Assembly: GCA_905215055.1 (NCBI GenBank)
Contig: CAJMOH010000001.1
Coordinates: 62,001 to 126,000 of the forward strand
DNA: 64,000 nt
Direction: 5' to 3'
Source of the DNA: an uncultured bacterium
GTDB taxonomy: Bacteria > Bacillota > Clostridia > Oscillospirales > Acutalibacteraceae
Below the pieces are notes generated by a model. The model worked only from the letters and a program-made list of their open reading frames with translations, made no database searches and was not told the origin of the DNA. Position 1 is the first letter of the stretch. Every line of letters starts with the position of its first letter. Below are positions 17,902-25,394 of this stretch, piece after piece. The position numbers and the translations under genes are program-made.

Positions 17902-18462
17902 TTATTCCGCGCTGGCATCTGTCTCGCCGGCAGCCTCCTCCAAAGCGGATTCCTCCGTGGAGGTGGAGTCCGTCGAGCTGATGGAGGAGCTGCTGTCTCC
18001 AGCAGTTTCCACTTCCAGAACGATGATGGTCTGGACGCCGTCCTCATCTGTGGTGACGGCTACCATATCGCCCTCCGCCAGATCGTCCAGGGTGATGTCG
18101 GACGCCACGCCGCTGGAAACGGATTGATAAACGGCGTCATCCTCTAGGGTCACGGTTTCCGAGTCGCCCGAATCTGTAAGAGCGATTCCCTCCAGATCGG
18201 TATAGTCGGTAATCTCGCTGTCCGCCTCGTAAACATCCACCACAAGGGAAGAAGTGCCTAGATAGGTGATTTCGCCTACTACGTCCTCAGCAGCCTCTTC
18301 CTCCTCGCTGGAGGAAGAAGAGGAAGTGCTGGTGGAGGAGCTGGACTCCGAGCTGCTTTCAGAGCCGCTGGATTCTTCCGCTTCCGAGCATCCGGCAAAC
18401 ATTCCCAGGCACAGAAGGCTCGCCGCCAACAGAGCCGTCAAGCTTTTCCATGATTTCTTCAT
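17902..18462 (-). CDS. Ser/Glu-rich lipoprotein
   Basis: This 186-residue protein starts with a signal peptide ending in a lipobox (LGMFAGC), so it should be lipid-anchored outside the membrane. A Ser/Glu spacer follows. The core, about residues 65-155, contains VVGEITYLGTSSLVVDVYEA and LAEGDMVAVTTDEDGVQT and resembles the small beta-barrel DUF5666-type extracellular domains. The tail is again Ser/Glu-rich. ATG at 18462 has AAGAAGG upstream; an earlier in-frame ATG adds eight residues. Its promoter carries the direct repeats shared with the neighbouring operons, so it is probably a target of the adjacent two-component system. Confidence 0.75.
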   Translation of the reverse strand: MKKSWKSLTALLAASLLCLGMFAGCSEAEESSGSESSSESSSSTSTSSSSSSEEEEAAEDVVGEITYLGTSSLVVDVYEADSEITDYTDLEGIALTDSGDSETVTLEDDAVYQSVSSGVASDITLDDLAEGDMVAVTTDEDGVQTIIVLEVETAGDSSSSISSTDSTSTEESALEEAAGETDASAE

Positions 18463-18519
18463 AGGTATCCTTCTTTCTTTATGCAAGTTTCACGCGCCGG
18501 CTTCCCGGCCGCTGGATTC

Positions 18520-18552
18520 AGTGTACCGTCCAGCACTAAAGGCATCCTAAAA
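18520..18552 (-). promoter_or_regulatory. Response-regulator-type promoter of the lipoprotein operon
   Basis: On the minus strand this reads TTTTAG, 5 bases, CTTTAG, 10 bases, then TACACT as the -10. The two hexamers are 11 bases apart, one helical turn, as expected for an OmpR-family dimer overlapping the -35 region. The layout is the same as at 19425-19457 and 19480-19512. Confidence 0.7.
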
Positions 18553-18613
18553 AGGACGGTGAAGGAACCGTGAAAGCTTGTTTACAAAACCGTATCAATC
18601 CCCGGGCAAAATA

Positions 18614-18635
18614 AAACGGCCCCTAAGGGCCGTAA
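18614..18635 (-). terminator. Terminator of the second sigma-like gene
   Basis: An ACGGCCC/GGGCCGT hairpin, on the minus strand followed by TTTTATTTT, lies just after the stop at 18649. Confidence 0.75.
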
Positions 18636-18648
18636 ACAGGCGGTCTTT

Positions 18649-19395
18649 TCAGGTGAGCAGCAGCACCGCGGCCACGGTGCCGCCTACCAGCAAAAGGGCT
18701 CCCGCGCCCACAGCAAATCCCACAGCGGCCAGCCGCTTTCGGGTCCAGGGCTTTTTCTGCCGCCGCTTGGGAGGCTTAACCGGCAGGCCGCACTCCTTCC
18801 ACAGATCGGTGAGCAGCGCACTGGGAACCTGCACCTCGCCAAAGCCATTGCCCGCCGCGTCCCGCAGCTGGGTGGAGGCCCGCACATAGGCCGCCCGCTG
18901 AGACTTGCTCCACGCTGCCCGGCGCTGGGCCAGCCACTTCTCCCCCTGGGCAAGCCGCTCCTTCAGGACGTCAGGCTCCCACCCTGCGGCGGACGCCAGC
19001 TGCTGGGGAGTGGCGCCTCCGTACACGGAAAGCCAATAATAGGGCCGCAGGTTGGACGGCAGCTTTTCCACCTCTGTTGCCAGAGCCTGATAGGAGGCTG
19101 CCAGCCGGGGCTGAGGCAAGGCCTCATATTGAGGCTTCGGGGCGACGCCCCGCTGATACAGCGCCGCTATTTTTTCTGACAGTATCGCCGCGAAATCCTG
19201 GGAAGGCAGCGTCTCCATCCCCTTGACAGCGGCCAAAGCCTCTTTCCACGCCGAAAGCAGCAAGGGCGCGCCCCCGGCCGGCTCTCCCGCCAGCTGGCAG
19301 CACAGATACCAGGAGCGCTTCAAATTCTCCCGGCAGACAGCCTCCAGCGCCCATCGTCTGCCCTTCCGCAAACCCTCGTACAATTCCTGTTCCAT
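18649..19395 (-). CDS. Membrane-anchored sigma-factor-like protein (second copy)
   Basis: This 248-residue protein has the same plan as the protein at 16804-17817. It begins with a helical N-terminal region with Trp/Cys-rich helices (RSWYLCCQL). A sigma region 4-like segment follows at about residues 110-165 (LPSNLRPYYWLSVYGG, then ATPQQLASAAGWEPDVLKERL). A basic patch (KPPKRRQKKPWTRKR) precedes one C-terminal membrane helix that ends the protein. There is no outer tail. Family assignment is by architecture and weak similarity only. It starts 141 bases from the divergent response regulator and shares its operator layout. Confidence 0.6.
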   Translation of the reverse strand: MEQELYEGLRKGRRWALEAVCRENLKRSWYLCCQLAGEPAGGAPLLLSAWKEALAAVKGMETLPSQDFAAILSEKIAALYQRGVAPKPQYEALPQPRLAASYQALATEVEKLPSNLRPYYWLSVYGGATPQQLASAAGWEPDVLKERLAQGEKWLAQRRAAWSKSQRAAYVRASTQLRDAAGNGFGEVQVPSALLTDLWKECGLPVKPPKRRQKKPWTRKRLAAVGFAVGAGALLLVGGTVAAVLLLT

Positions 19396-19424
19396 ACCGC
19401 GCCTCCCTGTGTTTGATCTGTTTC

Positions 19425-19457
19425 AGTGTACACAGCCAGGCTAAAGGCAGGCTAAAG
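19425..19457 (-). promoter_or_regulatory. Response-regulator-type promoter of the second sigma-like gene
   Basis: On the minus strand: CTTTAG, 5 bases, CTTTAG, 10 bases, TACACT. On the plus strand the 11-mer AGGCTAAAGGC is repeated perfectly in tandem at 19438-19459. It is a likely binding site for the OmpR-type regulator encoded next to it. Confidence 0.72.
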
Positions 19458-19479
19458 GCTCACAGAACCTTCGCATTTC

Positions 19480-19512
19480 TTTTAGATTCCCTTAAGAATG
19501 GGCTGGTACAAT
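19480..19512 (+). promoter_or_regulatory. Autoregulatory promoter of the two-component system
   Basis: On the plus strand: TTTTAG, 5 bases, CTTAAG, 10 bases, TACAAT. This is the third occurrence of the same layout within 1 kb, here in front of the response regulator gene. It suggests positive autoregulation (inference). Confidence 0.65.
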
Positions 19513-19535
19513 AGACCCAGAAAGGATGATGCGCC

Positions 19536-20210
19536 ATGCGTCTGTTAGTTGCGGAGGACGATCCCAAGCTGTTAAAAACCCTGAAGCGCATTTTGGAAAA
19601 CGGAAAATACCTGGTGGACGGCGTCACCGACGGCCAAGAGGCCCTGCTCTACGCGGAAACCGAGGAGTACGACGGCCTGGTGCTGGACATTATGATGCCC
19701 GGTATGGACGGTGTGGAGGTCCTCAAGCACCTGCGGGGACAGGGCATTTCCACCCCGGCGCTGTTTCTCACAGCAAGAACGGAAATCTATCAGCGGGTGG
19801 AGGGGCTGGACGCCGGAGCGGACGACTACCTTCCCAAGCCCTTTGCCACAGCGGAGCTGCTGGCCCGGGTACGGGCCATGCTGCGCCGGAAGGACCACTT
19901 CACTCCCGACCTGCTGTCTGTCGGAGGACTAACCCTCAACCGCTCCACCTACGAGCTGGGATACCAGGGCATCAGCCAATCTCTCAGCGGACGGGAATTT
20001 CAGATTGTGGAGATGCTGATGCAGCGGCCCGGCTTTGTGGTGACCACAGACGAGTTTCTCTCTCATGTGTGGGGCTGGAACAGCGAGGTGGATGTCAGCG
20101 TGGTATGGGTACACATCTCCAACATCCGTAAAAAGCTGGCCCAGCTGCAGGCTCCGGCGGAAATCCGCTTTCTGCGGGGAGCGGGCTATGTGCTGGAGGT
20201 CAGGGAATGA
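19536..20210 (+). CDS. OmpR-family response regulator
   Basis: This 224-residue protein has a receiver domain with the acidic pair EDD at residues 7-9, phospho-acceptor Asp51 (LVLDIMMPGMDG), the Thr in FLTART and the Lys in PKPF. It is followed by a C-terminal winged helix (GREFQIVEMLMQ, then VWVHISNIRKKL). AAAGGA lies upstream of the ATG. The gene overlaps the sensor kinase by four bases. The direct-repeat promoters on both sides are its probable targets. Confidence 0.95.
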   Translation: MRLLVAEDDPKLLKTLKRILENGKYLVDGVTDGQEALLYAETEEYDGLVLDIMMPGMDGVEVLKHLRGQGISTPALFLTARTEIYQRVEGLDAGADDYLPKPFATAELLARVRAMLRRKDHFTPDLLSVGGLTLNRSTYELGYQGISQSLSGREFQIVEMLMQRPGFVVTTDEFLSHVWGWNSEVDVSVVWVHISNIRKKLAQLQAPAEIRFLRGAGYVLEVRE

Positions 20211-21430
20211 TCTACCGCCTGCGGAAAAAATTCATCAAGATCTGCACCCTGTCCTTTCTGGGAGTGTTTGTGGTGCTGTTTTCCAGCATCTATGTCATCA
20301 CCTTCTGCCAAACCACCCTCTCTCTGGATGAGCTGGCGGACATTGTCTCTGAAAACAACGGCAGCTTTCCAGAATTTCAGACGCCTGCTCAGCCAGCCGC
20401 TTCGGACCTCCGTCCGGCAGAGCGCAACCCAGAGGCACCCTTCACCACCCGCTTCTTCACAGTGCAGTTTGACGGAGAGGGGAATTTTCTCTCCACGGAC
20501 GTTCGGTCCATTGCCAGCGTCACAGAGGAGGAGGCCGCCAATCTGGGAAAGCAGGCTCTGTCTGAACGCCGGGAGCGGGGCTGGGCCGGGGGCTACCGGT
20601 ACAAGGTCTACACCACGGAGGAGGGCCAAGCTGTGGTGTGCGTCAGCGCCTCCTCCTTTTTGGATATGAACCGAAACTTCCTCACCGCGGCCTGCCTGGT
20701 TTTCGCCGGAGGCAGCCTGGTGGTGCTGCTGCTGGTAATTCTCTTTTCCAAACGGGCGGTACGGCCTGTGGCGGAAAGCTATCAGCGGCAAAAGCAATTT
20801 GTCACCGACGCCAACCACGAGCTGAAAACGCCCCTCACCTTGATCCGGGCAAATCTGGACATTCTCGAAGGGGAGACCGGTCCCAACGAATGGCTTTCGG
20901 ACATTCGGGAGGAAACGGGGCTGATGTCCCAACTGGTAGGACGGCTGGTTACGTTGGCGCGTATGGATGAGGAATCCCAGCCGCTGGAGGCCCTTTCCTT
21001 TGACCTGGCGGCAGCGGTGTGGGAAACCGCCTCTGTATTCACAAAGCCGGCGGAGACCTCGGGAAAGGCTCTTTCCATCAAAACGCCGGACAGCCTTTCC
21101 TACAAGGGGGACGAGGCAGCTCTCCGGCAGCTGGTATCCATTCTGCTGGACAACGCGGTGAAATACTGCGATCCGGGAGGCTTTATCCAGGTGGAGCTGC
21201 AAGGAGGCAGGCATCCCGTTCTCACGGTGGACAACTCCTGCCAAGTCGTGGGAGAGCTGCCTCTCTCCAGGCTGTTCGACCGATTCTACCGGGCGGACCC
21301 TGCCAGAACCTACGGCAGCGGCTTTGGCATTGGACTGTCCATTGCCAAGGGGATTGTGGAGCGGCACCGGGGAGAGATTGCCGCCCACAAGCTGAACAGC
21401 GCCGCCATCCGGTTTCGGGTAAAATTGTAG
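20207..21430 (+). CDS. Sensor histidine kinase
   Basis: This 407-residue membrane kinase has one membrane helix at residues 14-34, an extracellular sensor of about 125 residues, and a second helix at 160-180. A dimerisation domain follows with the H-box FVTDANHELKTPL (His204), then an ATPase domain with N-box LLDNAVKY and G-box GSGFGIGLSIAKG. No HAMP domain is obvious. It phosphorylates the regulator with which it overlaps. The ligand is unknown; the co-regulated lipoprotein and surface tails suggest an envelope signal (inference). Confidence 0.93.
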   Translation: MIYRLRKKFIKICTLSFLGVFVVLFSSIYVITFCQTTLSLDELADIVSENNGSFPEFQTPAQPAASDLRPAERNPEAPFTTRFFTVQFDGEGNFLSTDVRSIASVTEEEAANLGKQALSERRERGWAGGYRYKVYTTEEGQAVVCVSASSFLDMNRNFLTAACLVFAGGSLVVLLLVILFSKRAVRPVAESYQRQKQFVTDANHELKTPLTLIRANLDILEGETGPNEWLSDIREETGLMSQLVGRLVTLARMDEESQPLEALSFDLAAAVWETASVFTKPAETSGKALSIKTPDSLSYKGDEAALRQLVSILLDNAVKYCDPGGFIQVELQGGRHPVLTVDNSCQVVGELPLSRLFDRFYRADPARTYGSGFGIGLSIAKGIVERHRGEIAAHKLNSAAIRFRVKL

Positions 21431-21431
21431 A

Positions 21432-21462
21432 AGGGCTGCCGCAAACCGCGGCAGCCCTTTGG
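21432..21462 (+). terminator. Terminator of the two-component operon
   Basis: GGGCTGCCGC/GCGGCAGCCC hairpin followed by TTT, directly after the kinase stop. Confidence 0.75.
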
Positions 21463-21519
21463 AAATGAAACCTATGAAATGAAACCTATTTTGAAAAACT
21501 CAGCTGTTCCAACAGTCTG

Positions 21520-22344
21520 TCAGCCCTTCGGCGCTTCCCGCCAAAGGAACTGGTTTCCTGACTGAATGAACTTAACCGGAACCTGGTCCCCGATGACCTG
21601 AGGCAGCCACTGGGCCATGTATTCCATGCCCGGCTCCTCCCAGTTAAAATGGCCGGGGTTGATCAGCGCCCGCTTTTTGCCCAAGGCCACGGAATCCGCC
21701 ACATACTCCACCACGGTCCAATCTACCGTCTCGCCGGGAATAATCACCTGAATGTCGCTTTTCTCAATGAATTGCAGATTGCCTCGGTCCATGTCCGTTC
21801 CCAGGAAATGGAACACCACGCCCACTCGGGTGATCTCCATGTCGGGATCGCCCACAATCCGCAAACCGTCGATGCGCATGGTCTTGGCTAGATGGTCCGC
21901 CACCGCCCCCACGGTGGTGGGAGGCAGCTCATAGATGCAGCCGGGCATAAAGCCATCCGTGACCAGGTATTGTTCCCAGCCCAGCATCTTTGTCAGGCCG
22001 GTAAAGATCCCATCCGGGGTTTGGTGGTGCATATGGTCGTGATCGCGATACACCACAATCCCAGTGTCATCCAGCAGCTTCTTCTTGGCCAGATAGGTCT
22101 GGTTATCCTGCTGCCAGTCGGTTTCGTCCCAGCCATCGAAAAACAGTGGCTCGTGTCCCAGAACAAAATTGTATCCCAGCTCCGCTGCCTGCTGAATGAC
22201 CGCCGCGGTGGGGCAGCAGGTGGTGACAATGCCGGTGCATTCCTTGTCTGGATCGCCGTATTGAACGATGTCACAAGTGCGCCGCCCTTCTTCCAGAGGC
22301 CCATGATAGGCCTCCACCTTTGCAATGATCTCTGAAATTTTCAT
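21520..22344 (-). CDS. Nif3-like dinuclear metal centre protein
   Basis: This 274-residue protein belongs to the Nif3/DUF34 family of metal-binding hexamers. Candidate metal ligands sit in FVLGHEPLFFDGW, RDHDHMHH and INPGHFNWEEPGME. The first third (CDIVQYGDPDKECTGIVTTCCPT) matches the family's fold. The biochemical role of DUF34 proteins is unsettled. The gene follows the esterase by 14 bases on the same strand, so they form an operon. Confidence 0.8.
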   Translation of the reverse strand: MKISEIIAKVEAYHGPLEEGRRTCDIVQYGDPDKECTGIVTTCCPTAAVIQQAAELGYNFVLGHEPLFFDGWDETDWQQDNQTYLAKKKLLDDTGIVVYRDHDHMHHQTPDGIFTGLTKMLGWEQYLVTDGFMPGCIYELPPTTVGAVADHLAKTMRIDGLRIVGDPDMEITRVGVVFHFLGTDMDRGNLQFIEKSDIQVIIPGETVDWTVVEYVADSVALGKKRALINPGHFNWEEPGMEYMAQWLPQVIGDQVPVKFIQSGNQFLWREAPKG

Positions 22345-22358
22345 AAAGCTTCTTCCCT

Positions 22359-23144
22359 TTACACTTTGTTGGGACCCATGGCCTTGTAAACATCCTTGCG
22401 GTCAATCCAATCCAGAAACTCCTTGACCTCTCTGTCCCAGATGGCAAACTCGTGCTCGTAGCCGGGCAGATCATCATACCGCAGCCGGGACCCCTTCCAG
22501 ACAGGCTTTAAAAACTGGTAATACTTGGTGACCTTTTCATAGAGAAAGTCCTTGTCGCCAATGCAGATAAACAGGTCCGGCAGCTTTTTTCCGCTGTTTA
22601 GGGCCTCTTCCGCCACTGAATAGCAGTCCGGCATAGAGGCGGTGGGCATATCCGGCCGGCCTTGCGCCAGCTCCTCCTTTGTAAAGATCCCTGGGGAAAA
22701 GGCGCCGATAGCACTGTAACGCTCTGGATTTTGCAGGCCGTGGATCAGAGAGCCATAGCCGCCCATGGATAATCCGGCGATATAGCGGTCCTCCGGCTTG
22801 GAGGAGATGGGGAAATAGTTCTCCACAAACTGGGGCAGCTCCTGCTCCAGAAAGTCATAGAAATTGTCCCCCAGCTCCGCATTGACATAGGCTTTGTTTC
22901 CCACAGAGAAGGTTACCACCGCCATGCGGGCCTCTTCCGCGTAGCGGTCGATGCTGGTAAAGCGGTGCCACACCATGTAGTCGTTTCCGTGGCCATGGAG
23001 CAGATAAAGCACCGGGAATTTTTCCGGCAGCTGGTGAGTGTGCTCCTGATCCATGTTGCAAGGGGTAAAGGACGGCAGCGTGACGGCAATATCCACACCG
23101 TGGCCCAAAGCATAGGAAAAGAAATTGCATTGAATTTGCGCCAT
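22359..23144 (-). CDS. Alpha/beta-hydrolase esterase (esterase D / tributyrin esterase type)
   Basis: This 261-residue serine hydrolase has the nucleophile elbow GLSMGGYGS (about residue 125), an oxyanion segment LLHGHGNDYMVW, and a C-terminal His in GYEHEFAIWD. It matches the putative-esterase (D) family, which includes acetyl-xylan, feruloyl and S-formylglutathione hydrolases. No signal peptide, so it is cytoplasmic. I chose ATG at 23144, with GGAGG eight bases upstream. Next to a carbohydrate ABC transporter it may deacylate imported sugars (inference). Confidence 0.85.
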   Translation of the reverse strand: MAQIQCNFFSYALGHGVDIAVTLPSFTPCNMDQEHTHQLPEKFPVLYLLHGHGNDYMVWHRFTSIDRYAEEARMAVVTFSVGNKAYVNAELGDNFYDFLEQELPQFVENYFPISSKPEDRYIAGLSMGGYGSLIHGLQNPERYSAIGAFSPGIFTKEELAQGRPDMPTASMPDCYSVAEEALNSGKKLPDLFICIGDKDFLYEKVTKYYQFLKPVWKGSRLRYDDLPGYEHEFAIWDREVKEFLDWIDRKDVYKAMGPNKV

Positions 23145-23195
23145 ATGACAGACCTCCATTCTTATTTTAGATCAAGCTGGCAGCTTTTGAAAAAA

Positions 23196-23256
23196 ACGCC
23201 CCGAAGGGGATGTTCCGTCATAACTGGGAATTCCCGTTCGAGGCGGCTGAATCAAA
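23196..23256 (-). terminator. Terminator of the carbohydrate ABC transporter genes
   Basis: On the minus strand a 12-of-13-pair stem (CGCCTCGAACGGG with CCCCTTCGGGGCG) is followed by seven T residues. It separates the permease genes from the esterase/Nif3 pair. Confidence 0.7.
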
Positions 23257-23270
23257 GATTTTTTAAAGGC

Positions 23271-24161
23271 TTAGCCCTTTACACCACCAATAACAATGCC
23301 CTTGACAAAGGACTTCTGGATGAAGGGATAAACGATCATGATAGGCACCACGGCAACCACGGCAATGGCCATACGCACGCCGGCGCTGGGCAGAGATCCC
23401 AGCTCGATGTTGATGCCCTGCATCTGGGCGGAGGACTTGAGGAACTGCAGGTTGTTCAGCATGTTGGTCAGCACGTTCTGGATGCTGTAATACTCCTGAT
23501 GCTGCACAATGTAGTACAAGCCGTTGGTCCAGTCGTTCCAGTAGGCCAAGCCGGCCATCAGGCCGATTGTACCGATAATCGGCACCGAGATGGGCAGAAC
23601 CACGTTAATCAGGGTACGCAGCTCGCTGGCGCCATCCAAATGCGCGGCCTCGATGATGGCATCGGGTACATTGGTCTTGAAGTAGTTCCGCATCAGAATC
23701 ACGTTGAAGGCGCTCATGAGGAAGGTGGGAATAATCATGGCGAAGATCGTGTCACGGATGTGGAAAATCTGAGAGTAGATGATGTAGGTTGGCACCAAGC
23801 CGCCGTTAAACAGCATGGTGAAGAACACCAAAAACGCAATGACGTTGCGGCCCTTCAGCTCGGGACGGGACAGCGGATAGGCAAGGCCAATGGTAAACAC
23901 CACATTGCAGATGGTACCCACAATGGTGATGAAGAAGGTCATGCCATAAGCGCGGAACACAGTCTGGCTGGCCCGGAAAATGTACTGGTAAGAGCCAAGG
24001 CTGAATTTCTCCGGGAAGAAGGAATAGCCGTTGGCGGTCAACACGGCCTCGTCTGTGAAAGAGGCCATAACCAGCAGCAGCAAGGGCAGCACGCACATCA
24101 GTGACAGGATGACCAACACTACATGAGGGACGATCCTAGAAAGTTTGCTTGATGTAATCAC
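23271..24161 (-). CDS. Carbohydrate ABC transporter permease (LplC/YtcP type)
   Basis: This 296-residue CUT1-family permease has six predicted membrane helices. The EAA loop that contacts the ATPase reads AAHLDGASELRTLINVVLPIS. With the next permease it forms the translocation pore. No ATPase gene is present in the locus, so a shared MsmK-type ATPase encoded elsewhere is probable, as is usual for CUT1 systems. It is 25 bases downstream of the partner permease. Confidence 0.92.
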   Translation of the reverse strand: MITSSKLSRIVPHVVLVILSLMCVLPLLLLVMASFTDEAVLTANGYSFFPEKFSLGSYQYIFRASQTVFRAYGMTFFITIVGTICNVVFTIGLAYPLSRPELKGRNVIAFLVFFTMLFNGGLVPTYIIYSQIFHIRDTIFAMIIPTFLMSAFNVILMRNYFKTNVPDAIIEAAHLDGASELRTLINVVLPISVPIIGTIGLMAGLAYWNDWTNGLYYIVQHQEYYSIQNVLTNMLNNLQFLKSSAQMQGINIELGSLPSAGVRMAIAVVAVVPIMIVYPFIQKSFVKGIVIGGVKG

Positions 24162-24186
24162 TTGTAATTCACCCTTTTCCTGTAAA

Positions 24187-25134
24187 TTAGAACAGCGCGC
24201 TGTCCTTGTCCACTTTTCTCACGACCAGGTTGGCGCCCAGCACCAGCACAAAGCCCAGAACGGACTGCAGGAAACCGGCGGCAGAGGAGCGGCCCACGTC
24301 GTTAGACTGGATCAAAGCACGGAACACATAAGTATCGATCGTCTGAGTGGCGTTAAACAAAAGGCCGTTGCTCATGGGTACCTGATAGAACAGACCGAAG
24401 TCGGAGTAGAACATACGGCCAATGGCCATGATGGTCAGCGTGATGATCGTGGTCTTGAGGCAGGGCAGGGTGATGTGACGAATCTGCTGCCAGGTGCTGG
24501 CGCCGTCAATCACAGCGGCCTCGTAATAGGAATCGTCAATACCGATCAGGGTTGCGTAGTAGAGAATGGTGTTATAGCCGAAGTTTTTCCACAGGTAGAT
24601 GAAAATCAAAATTGCCGGCCAGTAACCAGAGTTGGAGTAGAAGCTGATGGGCTCAATTCCCAAGGGAGCCAAAATGGAATTGTTGATAAAGCCGGTATCG
24701 GTGGACAGGAAGGCGTAGCCCAGGTAAGCCACAACCGTGATGGCGATCAAATAGGGGATCAGGATGGTGGTCTGATAAACCCGCATCATTTTGCCCCTTA
24801 CCTGAGAGAGCAGAATAGCCACCGCAATGGCCAGCACCGTGCCAAGGACGATAAACGCCACGTTGTACAGCACAGTGTTGCGGAAGATGACATAGGCGTC
24901 GTTGGTACGGAACAGGTAGCCGAAGTTATCCAAACCGCACCAGGGGCTTTGCCACACACCGGTGGTGTAGTTGATATCCTTAAAGGCAAAGGTCAAGCCG
25001 AACATGGGCAGGTAGTTGTTGATCGCCAGGTAAATCAGGCCGGGCAGCATCATGACATACAGCGGCAGAGTGCGAACAAAATAGCCGCTTTTCTTGACCT
25101 TTTTCCCCTTATTGGCGGGTACCATGGTAGACAT
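24187..25134 (-). CDS. Carbohydrate ABC transporter permease (LplB/YteP type)
   Basis: This 315-residue permease has six helices and an EAA loop (EAAVIDGASTWQQIRHITLP). The N-terminal KKGKKVKKSGYFVRTLPLYVMMLPG is typical of LplB-like proteins that import oligosaccharides or modified sugars. It heads the permease pair downstream of the binding-protein gene, separated by a 260-base spacer with a stable hairpin. Confidence 0.92.
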   Translation of the reverse strand: MSTMVPANKGKKVKKSGYFVRTLPLYVMMLPGLIYLAINNYLPMFGLTFAFKDINYTTGVWQSPWCGLDNFGYLFRTNDAYVIFRNTVLYNVAFIVLGTVLAIAVAILLSQVRGKMMRVYQTTILIPYLIAITVVAYLGYAFLSTDTGFINNSILAPLGIEPISFYSNSGYWPAILIFIYLWKNFGYNTILYYATLIGIDDSYYEAAVIDGASTWQQIRHITLPCLKTTIITLTIMAIGRMFYSDFGLFYQVPMSNGLLFNATQTIDTYVFRALIQSNDVGRSSAAGFLQSVLGFVLVLGANLVVRKVDKDSALF

Positions 25135-25323
25135 TTGTCAATCACTTTCCTCTCTTTCAAAGACATTCGGGAGCGAACTGTATTGCATGCCCTAGAGGGG
25201 CAATCGGCCTTTTTAGAAACGGACCGGCAGCCGGCCCTAATCCCAAGAAAGGGGCAGCTATGAAGAAAGAAGCCTGCAAGTTCGTCGCGATCCAAGGGGG
25301 GAAAACTTTCCCATAATTTGCGT

Positions 25324-25356
25324 ATAGGCCGATAAAACACACGCTTATCGGCCTAC
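25324..25356 (-). promoter_or_regulatory. Intercistronic hairpin between binding protein and permeases
   Basis: TAGGCCGATAA and TTATCGGCCTA form an 11-base-pair stem with a 9-base loop. No U tract follows on the minus strand. It is more likely an mRNA-stability or partial-attenuation hairpin that lets the binding protein exceed the permeases. The rest of the 25135-25394 spacer holds no gene I can see. Confidence 0.6.
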
Positions 25357-25394
25357 ACACAAACTTAACGTATTCTAGTTTTTAGCCGTGCGTC

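Noticed and set aside
24145..25263. A 372-codon frame opposite the permease gene
   Set aside because: It is antisense to a clear ABC permease with conserved motifs and has no features of its own.
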